Shown piece after piece: positions 27,543 to 35,860 of a stretch of DNA of 64,000 bases. The notes beneath the pieces are model-generated. The model searched no databases and was not told the DNA's origin. It worked only from the letters and a program-made list of their open reading frames with translations. Location: the NCBI GenBank assembly GCA_000169355.1, contig AAXX01000002.1:434001-498000 (forward strand). The letters run 5' to 3'. A program made the translations under genes and the position numbers. The first letter of the stretch is position 1, and every line of letters starts with the position of its first letter. Source of the stretch: Flavobacteria bacterium BAL38. Lineage in GTDB: Bacteria; Bacteroidota; Bacteroidia; Flavobacteriales; Flavobacteriaceae.

Positions 27543-29111
27543 ATGAAAAAATTGCTTTTAAAAATTTTATTATTATTTCCATTGTTTACCTTTTCACAAG
27601 AAAAAGGATTGGATGAAAAATTCAATGAATGGTTTAAGCCAATTTCTGACGCATGGGGAGGAATAGTTTTTTATCCGGTAACTTTTCCTGGAGGTGTTCA
27701 AATGCCTCTTGTGATTATACTTTTATTATCTGCAGGATTAATTTTTACAGTAATTTTTAAGTTTGTTAACTTCAGACGTTTTCCTACTGCAATCAATATT
27801 GTTAGAGGTAAATATGATGATGTTGATCATCATGAGGCAGATAAAAAAGCATTTGTAAATCAAGTAGATGGAGATATAGTTGATACTATTGCCATTGAAG
27901 GTAAAGAAGGAGAGGTTTCGCATTTTCAAGCGTTAACAGCTGCGCTTTCTGGAACTGTAGGCTTGGGTAATATTGCTGGAGTTGCAATTGCAATTTCTTT
28001 AGGTGGTCCTGGTGCTACTTTCTGGATGATTGTTGCTGGACTTATAGGAATGTCTTCTAAGTTTGTTGAATGTACATTAGGTGTTAAATATAGAGATATT
28101 GGGAAAGATGGAACTGTTTTTGGAGGGCCTATGTATTATTTAAGTAGAGGTTTGGCTGAAACAGGAAAAAAAGGACTTGGAAAAGTACTTGCTGTTGTTT
28201 TTGCTATTATGTGTGTTGGTGGTTCTTTTGGTGGTGGAAATATGTTTCAAGCCAATCAAGCTGCACAGCAATTTAACTCTATGATTGGTGCAAGTTCTAC
28301 ATCTGCAGGAGTTGTGTTTGGAATTTTAATGGCTCTTTTGGTTGGTGTCGTTATAATTGGTGGAATTAAAAGAATTGGTAAAATAACAGAAAAAATTGTA
28401 CCATTTATGGTTGGTATATATTTTGTAGCTGCATTGGTAATAATTTTTGCTAATATAGATCTTTTAGGTCATGCTTTTTATCAAATTTTTGATGGTGCAT
28501 TTAATGCTAAAGGGATCACTGGTGGTTTATTAGGTGTCTTAATTATAGGGTTTCAAAGAGCTGCATTTTCTAATGAAGCAGGTGTTGGTTCTGCCGCGAT
28601 TGCGCATTCAGCAGTAAAAACAAAATTCCCAGCATCTGAAGGTTTAGTGGCTTTATTAGAACCATTTATAGATACTGTAGTTGTTTGTACAATGACTGCA
28701 TTAGTAATTATAATAACAAACGGTGATGGTTCAATAATGGAATATGGTGTAAAAGCACCAGATGGTGTATTGGCAACTTCAAAAGCATTTGCTTCTGTAA
28801 TTCCATGGTTTCCATATGTGCTTACTTTAGCTGTTGTTCTTTTTGCAATTTCAACTATGTTATCTTGGTCTTATTATGGGTTACAAGCTTGGATGTATCT
28901 TTTTGGAAGATCTAAAGTTTCAGACTATAGTTACAAAGTCTTATTTTGTATTTTTATTGTAATTGGTTCTGCAGTAAGTTTAGGTGCGGTTACAGATTTT
29001 TCAGATGCAATGATTTTTGCGATGGCCGTTCCTAATTTAATTGGATGTTTCTTATTGTTTCCTAAAGTTAGAGAAGAATTGGTTCGCTATATAAAAGCTA
29101 TTAAAAGATAA
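27543..29111 (+). CDS. Sodium:alanine/glycine symporter (AGCS family)
   Basis: A 522-residue inner-membrane transporter importing alanine or glycine with a cation. An N-terminal signal-like segment (residues 1-18, ending TFSQ) and a periplasmic stretch precede about 10-11 membrane segments. The family signatures [20 protein letters not shown] and [19 protein letters not shown] are both present. A hydrophilic insert at about 85-125, between the first membrane segment and the SGTVGLGN signature, is a little longer than in shorter family members. It lies between the PspC and helix-hairpin-helix genes with short gaps. Confidence 0.93.
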   Translation: MKKLLLKILLLFPLFTFSQEKGLDEKFNEWFKPISDAWGGIVFYPVTFPGGVQMPLVIILLLSAGLIFTVIFKFVNFRRFPTAINIVRGKYDDVDHHEADKKAFVNQVDGDIVDTIAIEGKEGEVSHFQALTAALSGTVGLGNIAGVAIAISLGGPGATFWMIVAGLIGMSSKFVECTLGVKYRDIGKDGTVFGGPMYYLSRGLAETGKKGLGKVLAVVFAIMCVGGSFGGGNMFQANQAAQQFNSMIGASSTSAGVVFGILMALLVGVVIIGGIKRIGKITEKIVPFMVGIYFVAALVIIFANIDLLGHAFYQIFDGAFNAKGITGGLLGVLIIGFQRAAFSNEAGVGSAAIAHSAVKTKFPASEGLVALLEPFIDTVVVCTMTALVIIITNGDGSIMEYGVKAPDGVLATSKAFASVIPWFPYVLTLAVVLFAISTMLSWSYYGLQAWMYLFGRSKVSDYSYKVLFCIFIVIGSAVSLGAVTDFSDAMIFAMAVPNLIGCFLLFPKVREELVRYIKAIKR

Positions 29112-29125
29112 TAAATAGTATATTT

Positions 29126-30004
29126 ATGAATAAGTTAAAATCCTACTTCCTGTTTTCAAGAGAACACAGAAGTGGGATTTTTTTGTTATTTGTGATTATT
29201 GTTTTTGCTCAATTGGGTTATTACTTTTTAGCTGATTATTTTGTTTCGACAAAAAATAATACAGAAGACAAAGCTTGGCTAATGGTGCAAAGCGAGATTG
29301 ATAGTTTAAAAAACATTCAATTTACAAAGAAAGATACGATCTATCCATTTAATCCTAATTATATTACAGATTATAAAGGATATAAACTAGGAATGACTAT
29401 TCAGGAAATTGATCGTTTGCATGCTTATCGCAAAAAAGGAAAATTTGTAAATTCGGCAATAGAATTTCAGCAAATTACTAAAGTTTCCAATTCGTTTTTA
29501 TCTAAAATTAGTCCTTATTTTAAATTTCCAGACTGGGTTAAAAATAAAGGAACTGCTACTTCTGAAAAGTTTCATAAGTTTTTACCAAAAGAAAAAGTAA
29601 AAATCATTCAAAAAGATATTAATGCAGCCACAAGAGAAGAGTTGATTGCTGTATACGGTATTGGTGAAAAGCTTGCAGATAAAATTCTTCTCGAGAAAGA
29701 AAAGTTTGGTGGATTTGTAAGTATGGATCAGTTTCAATTTATTTGGGGAATTTCTCCTGAAGCAATTGCTGATTTAGAAAAGCGTTTTTTTGTTAAATCT
29801 CCAGAAGGAATTAAAAAAATTGCAATTAATGATTTGTCAATGAAAGAATTGGCAAGATTCCCTTATTTTAATTATGCGCTTGCAAAAGAAATTGTCGTGT
29901 ATAGAACAATGAATAGCGGAATTAAAGAAATTGCGGATTTAACAAAAATTAAAGGAATGCCTAACGAAAAAATAAAAATAATCGCCTTATATTTGGAATT
30001 CTAA
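29126..30004 (+). CDS. ComEA-like helix-hairpin-helix membrane protein
   Basis: A 292-residue protein with one membrane segment (residues 17-38) and a long periplasmic part containing helix-hairpin-helix units. These are at about 74-110, at 165-197 (INAATREELIAVYGIGEKLADKI) and a weaker copy at about 230-290. HhH repeats of this kind bind DNA without sequence preference; ComEA in competent bacteria captures incoming DNA in the periplasm. A DNA-uptake role here is inferred from the family; no other competence gene is in the window. It lies 14 nt after the symporter gene. Confidence 0.85.
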   Translation: MNKLKSYFLFSREHRSGIFLLFVIIVFAQLGYYFLADYFVSTKNNTEDKAWLMVQSEIDSLKNIQFTKKDTIYPFNPNYITDYKGYKLGMTIQEIDRLHAYRKKGKFVNSAIEFQQITKVSNSFLSKISPYFKFPDWVKNKGTATSEKFHKFLPKEKVKIIQKDINAATREELIAVYGIGEKLADKILLEKEKFGGFVSMDQFQFIWGISPEAIADLEKRFFVKSPEGIKKIAINDLSMKELARFPYFNYALAKEIVVYRTMNSGIKEIADLTKIKGMPNEKIKIIALYLEF

Positions 30005-30039
30005 AAAAATATCAAAATTTTATAAAATATTTCAATTAT

Positions 30040-31209
30040 ATGAATTCAATATACTTCACAGAAGAACACCAATTATTTAGAGCTAGTTTTCGAGATTTTT
30101 TACAAAAAGAAGTTGTGCCTCACATTGAAAAATGGGAAAAAACAGGAACAATAGAATGTTTTATTTGGAAGAAATTCGGAGAAATGGGTTTTTTCGGAAT
30201 AAATTATCCAGAGGCTTATGGCGGAATGAATTTGGATTTATTTTATACAGTTGTTTTTTTAGAAGAACTGCAAAAAGTAAAATCTTCTGGATTTGCTGCT
30301 GCAATGTGGGCTCATGCCTATTTAGCGATGACGCATTTAAACGCAGAAGGTGATGAAAGAATAAAACAAGACTATTTGGCTCCAAGTATTGCAGGTGAAA
30401 AAATAGGTGCATTATGTATTACTGAACCTTTTGGAGGTAGCGATGTAGCGGGTATGCGAACTACAGCTGTAAAAAAAGGTGATAGTTATGTAATAAACGG
30501 TTCAAAAACTTTTATTACTAATGGAGTTTATGCTGATTATTATGTAGTAGCGGCTAAAACAACTCCAGAGTTAGGAAATAAAGGAGTGAGTATTTTTTTA
30601 GTAGATGCAAAAACAAGCGGAATATCTGCAACTAAATTAGATAAATTAGGTTGGAGAGCTTCGGATACTGCAGAGATTGCATTTGATAATGTAGAAATTC
30701 CATTAGAAAATTTAATGGGAGAAGAAGGAAAAGGATTTCCTTATATTATGCAACACTTTGCTTTAGAGCGTTTAATTATGGCAATTAATGCTCATGCAAG
30801 AGCAGAATATGCAATTGATTATACTATAGAATATATGTCACAACGTGAAGCTTTTGGAACTACAATTAATAAATTCCAAGCATTAAGACATACTATGGTA
30901 GAACATGCAACAGAAGTAGAGCATTGTAAAGTTTTTAATTATGCTGCAGTAGCCAGATTAAATAAAGGCGAATACGTGGTTAAGGAAGCAACTATGGCTA
31001 AGTTAAAATCAACAAAAGTGGCTGATGAGGCAATTTATAGTTGTTTACAGATGTTAGGCGGATACGGTTATATGGAAGAATATCCGTTAGCACGTTTGTT
31101 AAGAGATAGTCGTTTAGGTCCAATTGGTGGAGGAACTTCTGAAATTTTGAAAGAGATTTTATCAAAAATGATAATTGATAATCAGAATTATAAACCAGCA
31201 GTTAAATAA
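30040..31209 (+). CDS. Acyl-CoA dehydrogenase family flavoenzyme
   Basis: A 389-residue FAD-dependent acyl-CoA dehydrogenase, introducing the 2,3 double bond in fatty-acid or amino-acid acyl-CoAs in the cytoplasm. LCITEPFGGSDVAGMRTTA is the FAD/substrate signature. The second Glu in GGYGYMEEYPLARLLRDSR aligns with the catalytic base of medium-chain enzymes, and GPIGGGTSEILKEI is the expected C-terminal motif. Chain-length preference cannot be judged. No electron-transfer flavoprotein genes are adjacent. Confidence 0.95.
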   Translation: MNSIYFTEEHQLFRASFRDFLQKEVVPHIEKWEKTGTIECFIWKKFGEMGFFGINYPEAYGGMNLDLFYTVVFLEELQKVKSSGFAAAMWAHAYLAMTHLNAEGDERIKQDYLAPSIAGEKIGALCITEPFGGSDVAGMRTTAVKKGDSYVINGSKTFITNGVYADYYVVAAKTTPELGNKGVSIFLVDAKTSGISATKLDKLGWRASDTAEIAFDNVEIPLENLMGEEGKGFPYIMQHFALERLIMAINAHARAEYAIDYTIEYMSQREAFGTTINKFQALRHTMVEHATEVEHCKVFNYAAVARLNKGEYVVKEATMAKLKSTKVADEAIYSCLQMLGGYGYMEEYPLARLLRDSRLGPIGGGTSEILKEILSKMIIDNQNYKPAVK

Positions 31210-31246
31210 TTATTTAATTTTTAATTTCTAATTCAGAATTATTTTC

Positions 31247-31254
31247 TACATTTG
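31247..31254 (+). promoter_or_regulatory. -7 box of rpsU
   Basis: TACATTTG, a full match, 29 nt upstream of the rpsU ATG. No good -33 TTG is visible. Confidence 0.6.
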
Positions 31255-31267
31255 CACCCTTAACGAG

Positions 31268-31275
31268 AGGAGGTG
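31268..31275 (+). promoter_or_regulatory. Strong Shine-Dalgarno sequence of rpsU
   Basis: AGGAGGTG is an 8-nt perfect complement of the 16S rRNA 3' end, 8 nt before the ATG at 31284. Nearly all other genes in this window lack such a sequence, as expected for Bacteroidota. Published work on Flavobacterium johnsoniae links this exception to autoregulation, because ribosomes carrying bS21 hide their anti-Shine-Dalgarno. Confidence 0.85.
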
Positions 31276-31283
31276 TCTATATT

Positions 31284-31478
31284 ATGTTAATTATACCAAT
31301 TAAAGACGGAGAAAATATCGATAGAGCATTAAAGCGCTATAAAAGAAAATTTGATAAAACAGGAACTGTTCGTCAGTTACGTGCACGTCAAGCTTTCATT
31401 AAGCCTTCTGTATCAAATAGAGCTAAAATTCAAAAAGCTGCTTATATCCAAGGATTAAGAGACTCTTTAGAGAGTTAA
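31284..31478 (+). CDS. rpsU: Small ribosomal subunit protein bS21
   Basis: A 64-residue basic ribosomal protein bS21 (MLIIPIKDGENIDRALKRYKRK). In Bacteroidota it helps sequester the anti-Shine-Dalgarno sequence on the 30S platform, which explains why most mRNAs lack Shine-Dalgarno sites. Its own mRNA has a perfect 8-nt site. Upstream is a private -7 box and downstream a terminator, so it is a single-gene transcript. Confidence 0.97.
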   Translation: MLIIPIKDGENIDRALKRYKRKFDKTGTVRQLRARQAFIKPSVSNRAKIQKAAYIQGLRDSLES

Positions 31479-31500
31479 TATTTTTGAATAAACTATACTA

Positions 31501-31544
31501 ACCGCTAATAAATAAAGTGTAACTTTGTTGTTAGCGGTTTTTTT
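31501..31544 (+). terminator. rpsU terminator containing the next gene's promoter in its loop
   Basis: ACCGCTAA (31501-31508) pairs with TTAGCGGT (31531-31538), followed by a T-run that ends at the ATG of the recombinase gene (31545). The 22-nt loop holds a TAACTTTG -7 box. Confidence 0.8.
31520..31527 (+). promoter_or_regulatory. -7 box of the Xer-like recombinase, inside the terminator loop
   Basis: TAACTTTG fits TAnnTTTG. Transcription would start at about 31531-31534, in the second arm of the hairpin, so the recombinase mRNA cannot form the terminator. No -33 TTG is seen. Confidence 0.5.
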
Positions 31545-32432
31545 ATGTCTACAAATTTACAAGCATATCAGGATTATTTGGTTAAAGAGAAAAATTATTC
31601 TCCTTTAACAGTTCGTGCTTATTTAGATGATATTCAATCTTTTCAAGAATATCTTCTTGGTCAATCTATTAGTTTGGAAGAAGTTGTTTATCCTAATATA
31701 AGAAATTGGATAGTTACTTTGGTTGAGCATAATATTTCAACTACTTCAGTCAATCGTAAAATTTCTGCATTAAAGTCGTATTATAAATTTCTATTAAAGG
31801 TGAAGCAGATTTCTGTGAATCCATTATTAAAGCACAAATCTTTAAAAACAGCTAAAAAAGTACAAATTCCTTTTTCTGAAAAAGAATTATTGGATGTTTT
31901 TTCTGAAAATGAATATGCAGATGATTTTGAAGGAATTCGGAATCGATTTATAATTGAACTATTTTATACAACAGGTATTAGAAGGGCTGAGTTGATTAAT
32001 TTAAATTTAAATAGTGTAAGCGAGATTCAAAAAACAATTAGAGTTATTGGGAAAAGAAATAAGGAAAGAATAATTCCTGTTTTAGATTGTACGTTGAATT
32101 TATACAAGAAGTATAAAAGTTTGCGAAATGGTTTAGAGTTAATTAGCGATAATGAGATGTTAATTTTGTCTAAAACAGGAAATAAAGTAAGTGAATCGTT
32201 TGTTTATCGGTTAATAAATGATTACTTTAGTACTGTCTCGAAAAAAGAAAAAAAGAGTCCACACGTTCTTAGGCATTCATTTGCAACACATTTGTTGAAT
32301 AATGGGGCCGATTTAAATTCCGTAAAAGAGTTGTTGGGTCATGCTAGTTTGTCGTCTACTCAAATATATACGCACAGCAGTTTGGCTGAATTAAAAAAAG
32401 TATATCAGGAAGCGCATCCTAGAAATAAATAA
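31545..32432 (+). CDS. Xer-type tyrosine recombinase
   Basis: A 295-residue tyrosine recombinase of the XerC/XerD type, likely resolving chromosome dimers. The N-terminal SAM-like core-binding domain covers residues 1-90. The catalytic domain shows the first Arg in [39 protein letters not shown] with His-x-x-Arg and His, and the nucleophile Tyr in STQIYTHSS. All catalytic residues are present, and nothing around it looks like a mobile element. Its place between rpsU and hpf is, as I recall, common in flavobacteria, which argues for a housekeeping role. Confidence 0.9.
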   Translation: MSTNLQAYQDYLVKEKNYSPLTVRAYLDDIQSFQEYLLGQSISLEEVVYPNIRNWIVTLVEHNISTTSVNRKISALKSYYKFLLKVKQISVNPLLKHKSLKTAKKVQIPFSEKELLDVFSENEYADDFEGIRNRFIIELFYTTGIRRAELINLNLNSVSEIQKTIRVIGKRNKERIIPVLDCTLNLYKKYKSLRNGLELISDNEMLILSKTGNKVSESFVYRLINDYFSTVSKKEKKSPHVLRHSFATHLLNNGADLNSVKELLGHASLSSTQIYTHSSLAELKKVYQEAHPRNK

Positions 32433-32469
32433 CCACTCTATTGTTTAATCCTTTTAATAAATTAGAATT

Positions 32470-32772
32470 ATGAAAGTTAATGTGCAAGCAGTAAATTTTA
32501 ATGTAGACAAAAAGTTGATAGATTTCATTCAAGAAAAAATGGATAAATTGGAAAAATATTATGACAAAATAGTATCGTCAGATGTTTTTTTAAAGCTTGA
32601 AAATACCAGCGACAAAGAAAATAAAACTGTAGAGATAAAAATTAATGTGCCTGGGGATGATTTTGTAGTAAAAAAAACAACTAAAAGTTTTGAAGAAGGT
32701 GTTGATTTATCTGTAGATTCATTAGAGCGTGTAATATTGAAAAGAAAAGAAAAATTAAGAGAGCATCTATAA
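32470..32772 (+). CDS. hpf: Ribosome hibernation-promoting factor (short HPF/YfiA type)
   Basis: A 100-residue member of the HPF/RaiA family with the beta-alpha-beta-beta-beta-alpha pattern (MKVNVQAVNFNVDKKLIDFI, then EKYYDKIVSSDVFLKL). Such proteins sit in the 30S decoding channel and silence ribosomes in stationary phase. It lacks the C-terminal dimerisation domain of long HPF. It follows the recombinase gene by 37 nt and precedes the tRNA cluster. Confidence 0.93.
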   Translation: MKVNVQAVNFNVDKKLIDFIQEKMDKLEKYYDKIVSSDVFLKLENTSDKENKTVEIKINVPGDDFVVKKTTKSFEEGVDLSVDSLERVILKRKEKLREHL

Positions 32773-32797
32773 AAATAAAAAAAACATAAAAAATGTT

Positions 32798-32826
32798 TTG
32801 ATTCAAAAATAAATTATATACATTTG
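32798..32826 (+). promoter_or_regulatory. Consensus promoter of the tRNA-tuf operon
   Basis: TTG at 32798-32800, an 18-nt spacer, and TACATTTG at 32819-32826. It is one of the best promoters in the window, as expected for tRNAs and tuf. Transcription should start at about 32830. Confidence 0.8.
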
Positions 32827-32827
32827 C

Positions 32828-32853
32828 AGTCCGTTAGAAATAGCGGACTTTTT
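32828..32853 (+). terminator. Terminator-like hairpin overlapping the tRNA promoter start site
   Basis: AGTCCG (32828-32833) pairs with CGGACT (32844-32849), then Ts. It starts 2 nt after the -7 box, so RNA initiated at the tRNA promoter would lack part of the first arm. The complete hairpin can form only in transcripts reading through from hpf. Confidence 0.6.
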
Positions 32854-32864
32854 ATATTTAAGTT

Positions 32865-32938
32865 GCCGGTGTAGCTCAGCTGGCTAGAGCAGCTGATTTG
32901 TAATCAGCAGGTCGTGGGTTCGAGTCCCTCCATCGGCT
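32865..32938 (+). tRNA. tRNA-Thr (anticodon TGT)
   Basis: 74 nt with a complete cloverleaf: acceptor GCCGGTG with CATCGGC (one G-T pair), D arm, and anticodon arm GCTGA-TTTGTAA-TCAGC with TGT at 32899-32901. The T arm is GTGGG-TTCGAGT-CCCTC. CCA is not encoded in full (TCA follows). It is first of three tRNAs ahead of tuf. Confidence 0.96.
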
Positions 32939-32970
32939 CAAGTTTTTAAGTAACTGAATGTAAAAGGTTT

Positions 32971-33052
32971 GGGGAGATACTCAAGCGGCCAACGAGGGCG
33001 GACTGTAAATCCGCTGACTACGTCTTCGCAGGTTCGAATCCTGCTCTCCCCA
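32971..33052 (+). tRNA. tRNA-Tyr (anticodon GTA)
   Basis: 82 nt with the long variable arm of a class II tRNA. The acceptor GGGGAGA pairs with TCTCCCC, the anticodon loop CTGTAAA has GTA at 33005-33007, and the T loop is TTCGAAT. The discriminator is A (33052). Confidence 0.96.
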
Positions 33053-33124
33053 CGAGATTTTGAATTTAGAGTGATGGGTTTAGTTTTTTCTAAATTCTGA
33101 CGGCTAACTTCTGAATACACAAAA

Positions 33125-33196
33125 GCCGGTGTAGCTCAGGGGTAGAGTGCTTCCTTGGTAAGGAAGAGGTCACGGGTTCAATTCCCGTCATTGGCT
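33125..33196 (+). tRNA. tRNA-Thr (anticodon GGT)
   Basis: 72 nt. The acceptor GCCGGTG pairs with CATTGGC using two G-T pairs. Anticodon arm CTTCC-TTGGTAA-GGAAG has GGT at 33157-33159; the T arm is intact. The 72-nt gap before it (33053-33124) holds no tRNA, although a tRNA-Gly occupies this slot in the comparable E. coli cluster. Confidence 0.95.
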
Positions 33197-33253
33197 CTTA
33201 AAAAAGTTTATTTTTTGAACACTAATATATAACTAAGATTAAATTATTAAATC

Positions 33254-34441
33254 ATGGCAAAAGAAACCTTTGATCGTTCGAAGCCCCATTTAAATATTGG
33301 AACTATCGGACACGTTGACCACGGTAAAACTACCTTAACAGCTGCAATTACTAAAGTATTAGCTGATGCTGGTTTATCAGAAGCAAAATCATTTGATCAA
33401 ATTGATAATGCTCCAGAAGAAAAAGAAAGAGGTATTACTATTAATACTTCACACGTAGAATATTCTACAGCTAACCGTCACTACGCTCACGTTGACTGTC
33501 CAGGTCACGCGGATTACGTTAAGAACATGGTTACAGGTGCTGCTCAAATGGACGGTGCTATCTTAGTAGTTGCTGCTACAGATGGTCCTATGCCACAAAC
33601 AAGAGAGCACATCCTTTTAGGTCGTCAAGTAGGTGTGCCTAGAATGGTTGTATTCATGAACAAAGTGGATATGGTTGATGATGCTGAATTATTAGAATTA
33701 GTAGAAATGGAAATTAGAGATTTATTATCTTTCTATCAATATGATGGAGATAATGGTCCAGTTATCCAAGGTTCTGCTTTAGGTGGATTGAATGGTGATC
33801 CAAAATGGGTTGCTACTATCATGGAATTAATGGAAGCTGTTGATAACTGGATTGAATTACCAGTTCGTGACGTTGAAAAACCTTTCTTAATGCCAGTTGA
33901 AGATGTATTTACAATTACTGGTCGTGGAACTGTTGCTACAGGTCGTATCGAAACTGGTGTTGCTAATACAGGAGATCCAGTTGAAATCATTGGTATGGGT
34001 GCAGATAAATTAACTTCTACTATTACAGGAGTTGAGATGTTCCGTAAAATCCTTGATAGAGGTGAAGCTGGTGATAACGTAGGTTTATTATTAAGAGGTA
34101 TCGCTAAAGAAGATATTAAAAGAGGAATGGTAATTGTTAAGCCAGGATCTGTTAAGCCACACGCTCATTTCAAAGCTGAGGTATATATCTTGAAAAAAGA
34201 AGAAGGTGGACGTCATACTCCATTCCATAATAACTACCGTCCTCAGTTCTATGTACGTACAACTGACGTAACGGGTACTATTTCTTTACCAGCTGGTGTA
34301 GAGATGGTTATGCCTGGTGATAACTTAACAATTGATGTTACTTTGTTAAGTCCTATCGCTTTATCAGTAGGTTTACGTTTCGCTATCCGTGAAGGTGGTA
34401 GAACAGTAGGTGCTGGTCAGGTTACTGAAATTTTAGACTAA
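33254..34441 (+). CDS. tuf: Elongation factor Tu
   Basis: A 395-residue translational GTPase that delivers aminoacyl-tRNA to the ribosome. G1 [10 protein letters not shown]3 DCPGHADY and G4 NKVD are all intact, followed by the two beta-barrel domains and ending AGQVTEILD. It is co-transcribed with the upstream tRNAs and followed by a strong terminator. Codon use is strongly biased, as in a highly expressed gene. Confidence 0.99.
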   Translation: MAKETFDRSKPHLNIGTIGHVDHGKTTLTAAITKVLADAGLSEAKSFDQIDNAPEEKERGITINTSHVEYSTANRHYAHVDCPGHADYVKNMVTGAAQMDGAILVVAATDGPMPQTREHILLGRQVGVPRMVVFMNKVDMVDDAELLELVEMEIRDLLSFYQYDGDNGPVIQGSALGGLNGDPKWVATIMELMEAVDNWIELPVRDVEKPFLMPVEDVFTITGRGTVATGRIETGVANTGDPVEIIGMGADKLTSTITGVEMFRKILDRGEAGDNVGLLLRGIAKEDIKRGMVIVKPGSVKPHAHFKAEVYILKKEEGGRHTPFHNNYRPQFYVRTTDVTGTISLPAGVEMVMPGDNLTIDVTLLSPIALSVGLRFAIREGGRTVGAGQVTEILD

Positions 34442-34460
34442 TTATAAGTCAATAATAATT

Positions 34461-34488
34461 AAACCAGCAGTTTTGCTGCTGGTTTTTT
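34461..34488 (+). terminator. tuf terminator
   Basis: A stem of AACCAGCAG with CTGCTGGTT around a TTTTG loop, followed by Ts. It lies only 6 nt before tRNA-Trp, so the tRNA-Trp/secE/nusG genes either rely on read-through or on a promoter not recognised here. Confidence 0.85.
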
Positions 34489-34493
34489 AACAT

Positions 34494-34565
34494 ACGGGCG
34501 TAGTACAAGGGCTAGTATAGTGGTCTCCAAAACCATTGATGGGGGTTCGAATCCCTCCGCCCGTG
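34494..34565 (+). tRNA. tRNA-Trp (anticodon CCA)
   Basis: 72 nt. Acceptor ACGGGCG with CGCCCGT, anticodon arm GTGGT-CTCCAAA-ACCAT with CCA at 34527-34529, and discriminator G (34565), as usual for tRNA-Trp. It is placed between tuf and secE. Confidence 0.96.
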
Positions 34566-34580
34566 CAAATAAAGATTAAA

Positions 34581-34775
34581 ATGACAAAAGTAGTTAATTA
34601 CATATCTGAAGCTTTTCATGAATTGAAAACTAATGTAACTTGGCCAATTTGGGCTGATGTACAACGTTTAACAATAATTGTGGCTGTATTTTCAATTGTT
34701 TTCGCCTTATTAACTTGGGGTGTTGATGAATTATTTGTAAAAGCTCTTGAAGGTTTTTTTAACATTTTAAAATAA
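34581..34775 (+). CDS. secE: Protein translocase subunit SecE
   Basis: A 64-residue inner-membrane protein with one membrane segment (about residues 30-55) after the conserved amphipathic ELKTNVTWPIWADVQR helix. It clamps SecY in the Sec translocon. The start at 34581 (MTKVVNYISEAF) is the family start; an in-frame ATG at 34536 lies inside tRNA-Trp and is not credible. It is followed 10 nt later by nusG, the usual pairing. Confidence 0.96.
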   Translation: MTKVVNYISEAFHELKTNVTWPIWADVQRLTIIVAVFSIVFALLTWGVDELFVKALEGFFNILK

Positions 34776-34785
34776 TACTTATAGT

Positions 34786-35337
34786 ATGACTGATAATAAT
34801 GTTAATAAATGGTATGTAGTAAGAGCTGTAAGTGGTCAGGAAAACAAAGTTAAAGCTTACATTGAAACAGAAACAGCTAGATTAGGTATGGCTGATTATA
34901 TTTCTCAGGTTCTTGTTCCAACTGAAAAAGTTGTTACTGTGCGTGACGGGAAAAAAATAGCTAAGGATAAAGTATACTTTCCTGGTTATATTATGATCGA
35001 AGCTAATTTAACAGGTGAAATTCCTCATATTATCAAATCTATCCCTGGTGTTATTGGCTTTTTAGGAGAAACTAAAGGAGGAGATGCTGTGCCGTTAAGA
35101 CAATCTGAAGTAAATAGAATGTTAGGTAAAGTAGATGAGTTGTCTGTAAAAGTTGACAGTGTTGCTATACCATATAATATTGGTGAAACTGTAAAAGTAG
35201 TAGATGGACCGTTTAATGGTTTTAATGGTACTATTGAAAAAGTGAATGAAGAAAAGCGTAAACTAGAGGTAATGGTGAAAATTTTTGGAAGAAAAACACC
35301 ATTAGAGTTGAGTTTTATGCAAGTTGAAAAAGTATAA
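34786..35337 (+). CDS. nusG: Transcription termination/antitermination factor NusG
   Basis: A 183-residue NusG. The NGN domain starts WYVVRAVSGQENKVKAYIE and includes FPGYIMIEA. The C-terminal KOW domain is VKVVDGPFNGFNGTIEKVN. It binds RNA polymerase and couples it to Rho or the ribosome. It is in the conserved secE-nusG-rplK order. Confidence 0.98.
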   Translation: MTDNNVNKWYVVRAVSGQENKVKAYIETETARLGMADYISQVLVPTEKVVTVRDGKKIAKDKVYFPGYIMIEANLTGEIPHIIKSIPGVIGFLGETKGGDAVPLRQSEVNRMLGKVDELSVKVDSVAIPYNIGETVKVVDGPFNGFNGTIEKVNEEKRKLEVMVKIFGRKTPLELSFMQVEKV

Positions 35338-35357
35338 TTTTCGTTACATATATAAAT

Positions 35358-35387
35358 CACATCAATCGCTTCCAATTGATAGATGTG
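35358..35387 (+). promoter_or_regulatory. Hairpin in the rplK-rplA leader, candidate L1 control site
   Basis: CACATC (35358-35363) pairs with GATGTG (35382-35387), and ATCAAT (35361-35366) can alternatively pair with ATTGAT (35375-35380). A T-rich run follows before the rplK ATG. In E. coli and many bacteria L1 represses its operon by binding such a leader. An attenuator is the alternative reading. Resemblance to the 23S L1-binding site is unproven. Confidence 0.4.
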
Positions 35388-35403
35388 CTAAATTTTTTTA
35401 AAA

Positions 35404-35841
35404 ATGGCAAAAGAAGTTAGTAAAGTAGTTAAACTACAAGTTAAGGGAGGTGCAGCGAATCCATCGCCACCGGTTGGACCTGCTTTGGGGGCTGCTGGGG
35501 TTAACATCATGGAGTTCTGTAAGCAGTTCAATGCTAGAACACAAGATAAACCTGGCAAAGTTTTACCAGTACAAATTACTGTGTATAAAGACAAGTCTTT
35601 TGACTTCGTTGTTAAAACGCCACCTGCTGCAATTCAATTATTAGAAGCAGCTAAATTAAAGTCTGGTTCTGGTGAACCAAATCGTAAAAAAGTTGCAAGT
35701 GTTACTTGGGACCAAATTAAAGCTATTGCTGAAGACAAAATGGCCGATCTAAATGCGTTTACATTAGAGAAAGCTATGAGTATGATTGCAGGTACAGCTA
35801 GATCTATGGGTATAACAGTAACAGGGAATGCTCCTTTTTAA
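35404..35841 (+). CDS. rplK: Large ribosomal subunit protein uL11
   Basis: A 145-residue ribosomal protein of the GTPase-associated centre. The N-terminal domain ([17 protein letters not shown]) carries the proline-rich hinge. The C-terminal RNA-binding domain ends with the conserved [13 protein letters not shown]. Preceded by a leader hairpin and followed by rplA 19 nt later. Confidence 0.99.
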   Translation: MAKEVSKVVKLQVKGGAANPSPPVGPALGAAGVNIMEFCKQFNARTQDKPGKVLPVQITVYKDKSFDFVVKTPPAAIQLLEAAKLKSGSGEPNRKKVASVTWDQIKAIAEDKMADLNAFTLEKAMSMIAGTARSMGITVTGNAPF

Positions 35842-35860
35842 TCGTTAAAAGAATTAGACA

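Noticed and set aside
28140..29111. Alanine/glycine symporter as part of an amino-acid operon with the acyl-CoA dehydrogenase
   Set aside because: The genes lie close together, but there is no functional link visible and no shared regulatory signal; kept as neighbours only.
31545..32432. Tyrosine recombinase as the integrase of a genomic island at the tRNA cluster
   Set aside because: It looks like XerC/XerD, sits in a conserved housekeeping neighbourhood, and no attachment-site duplication or foreign genes flank the tRNAs.
32938..33120. A 60-codon open frame on the minus strand across tRNA-Tyr
   Set aside because: It overlaps the full tRNA-Tyr cloverleaf; frames through tRNA genes are common artefacts.
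34536..34580. An upstream in-frame ATG for secE
   Set aside because: It lies inside tRNA-Trp and adds 15 residues (including IPPP) not seen in SecE proteins.
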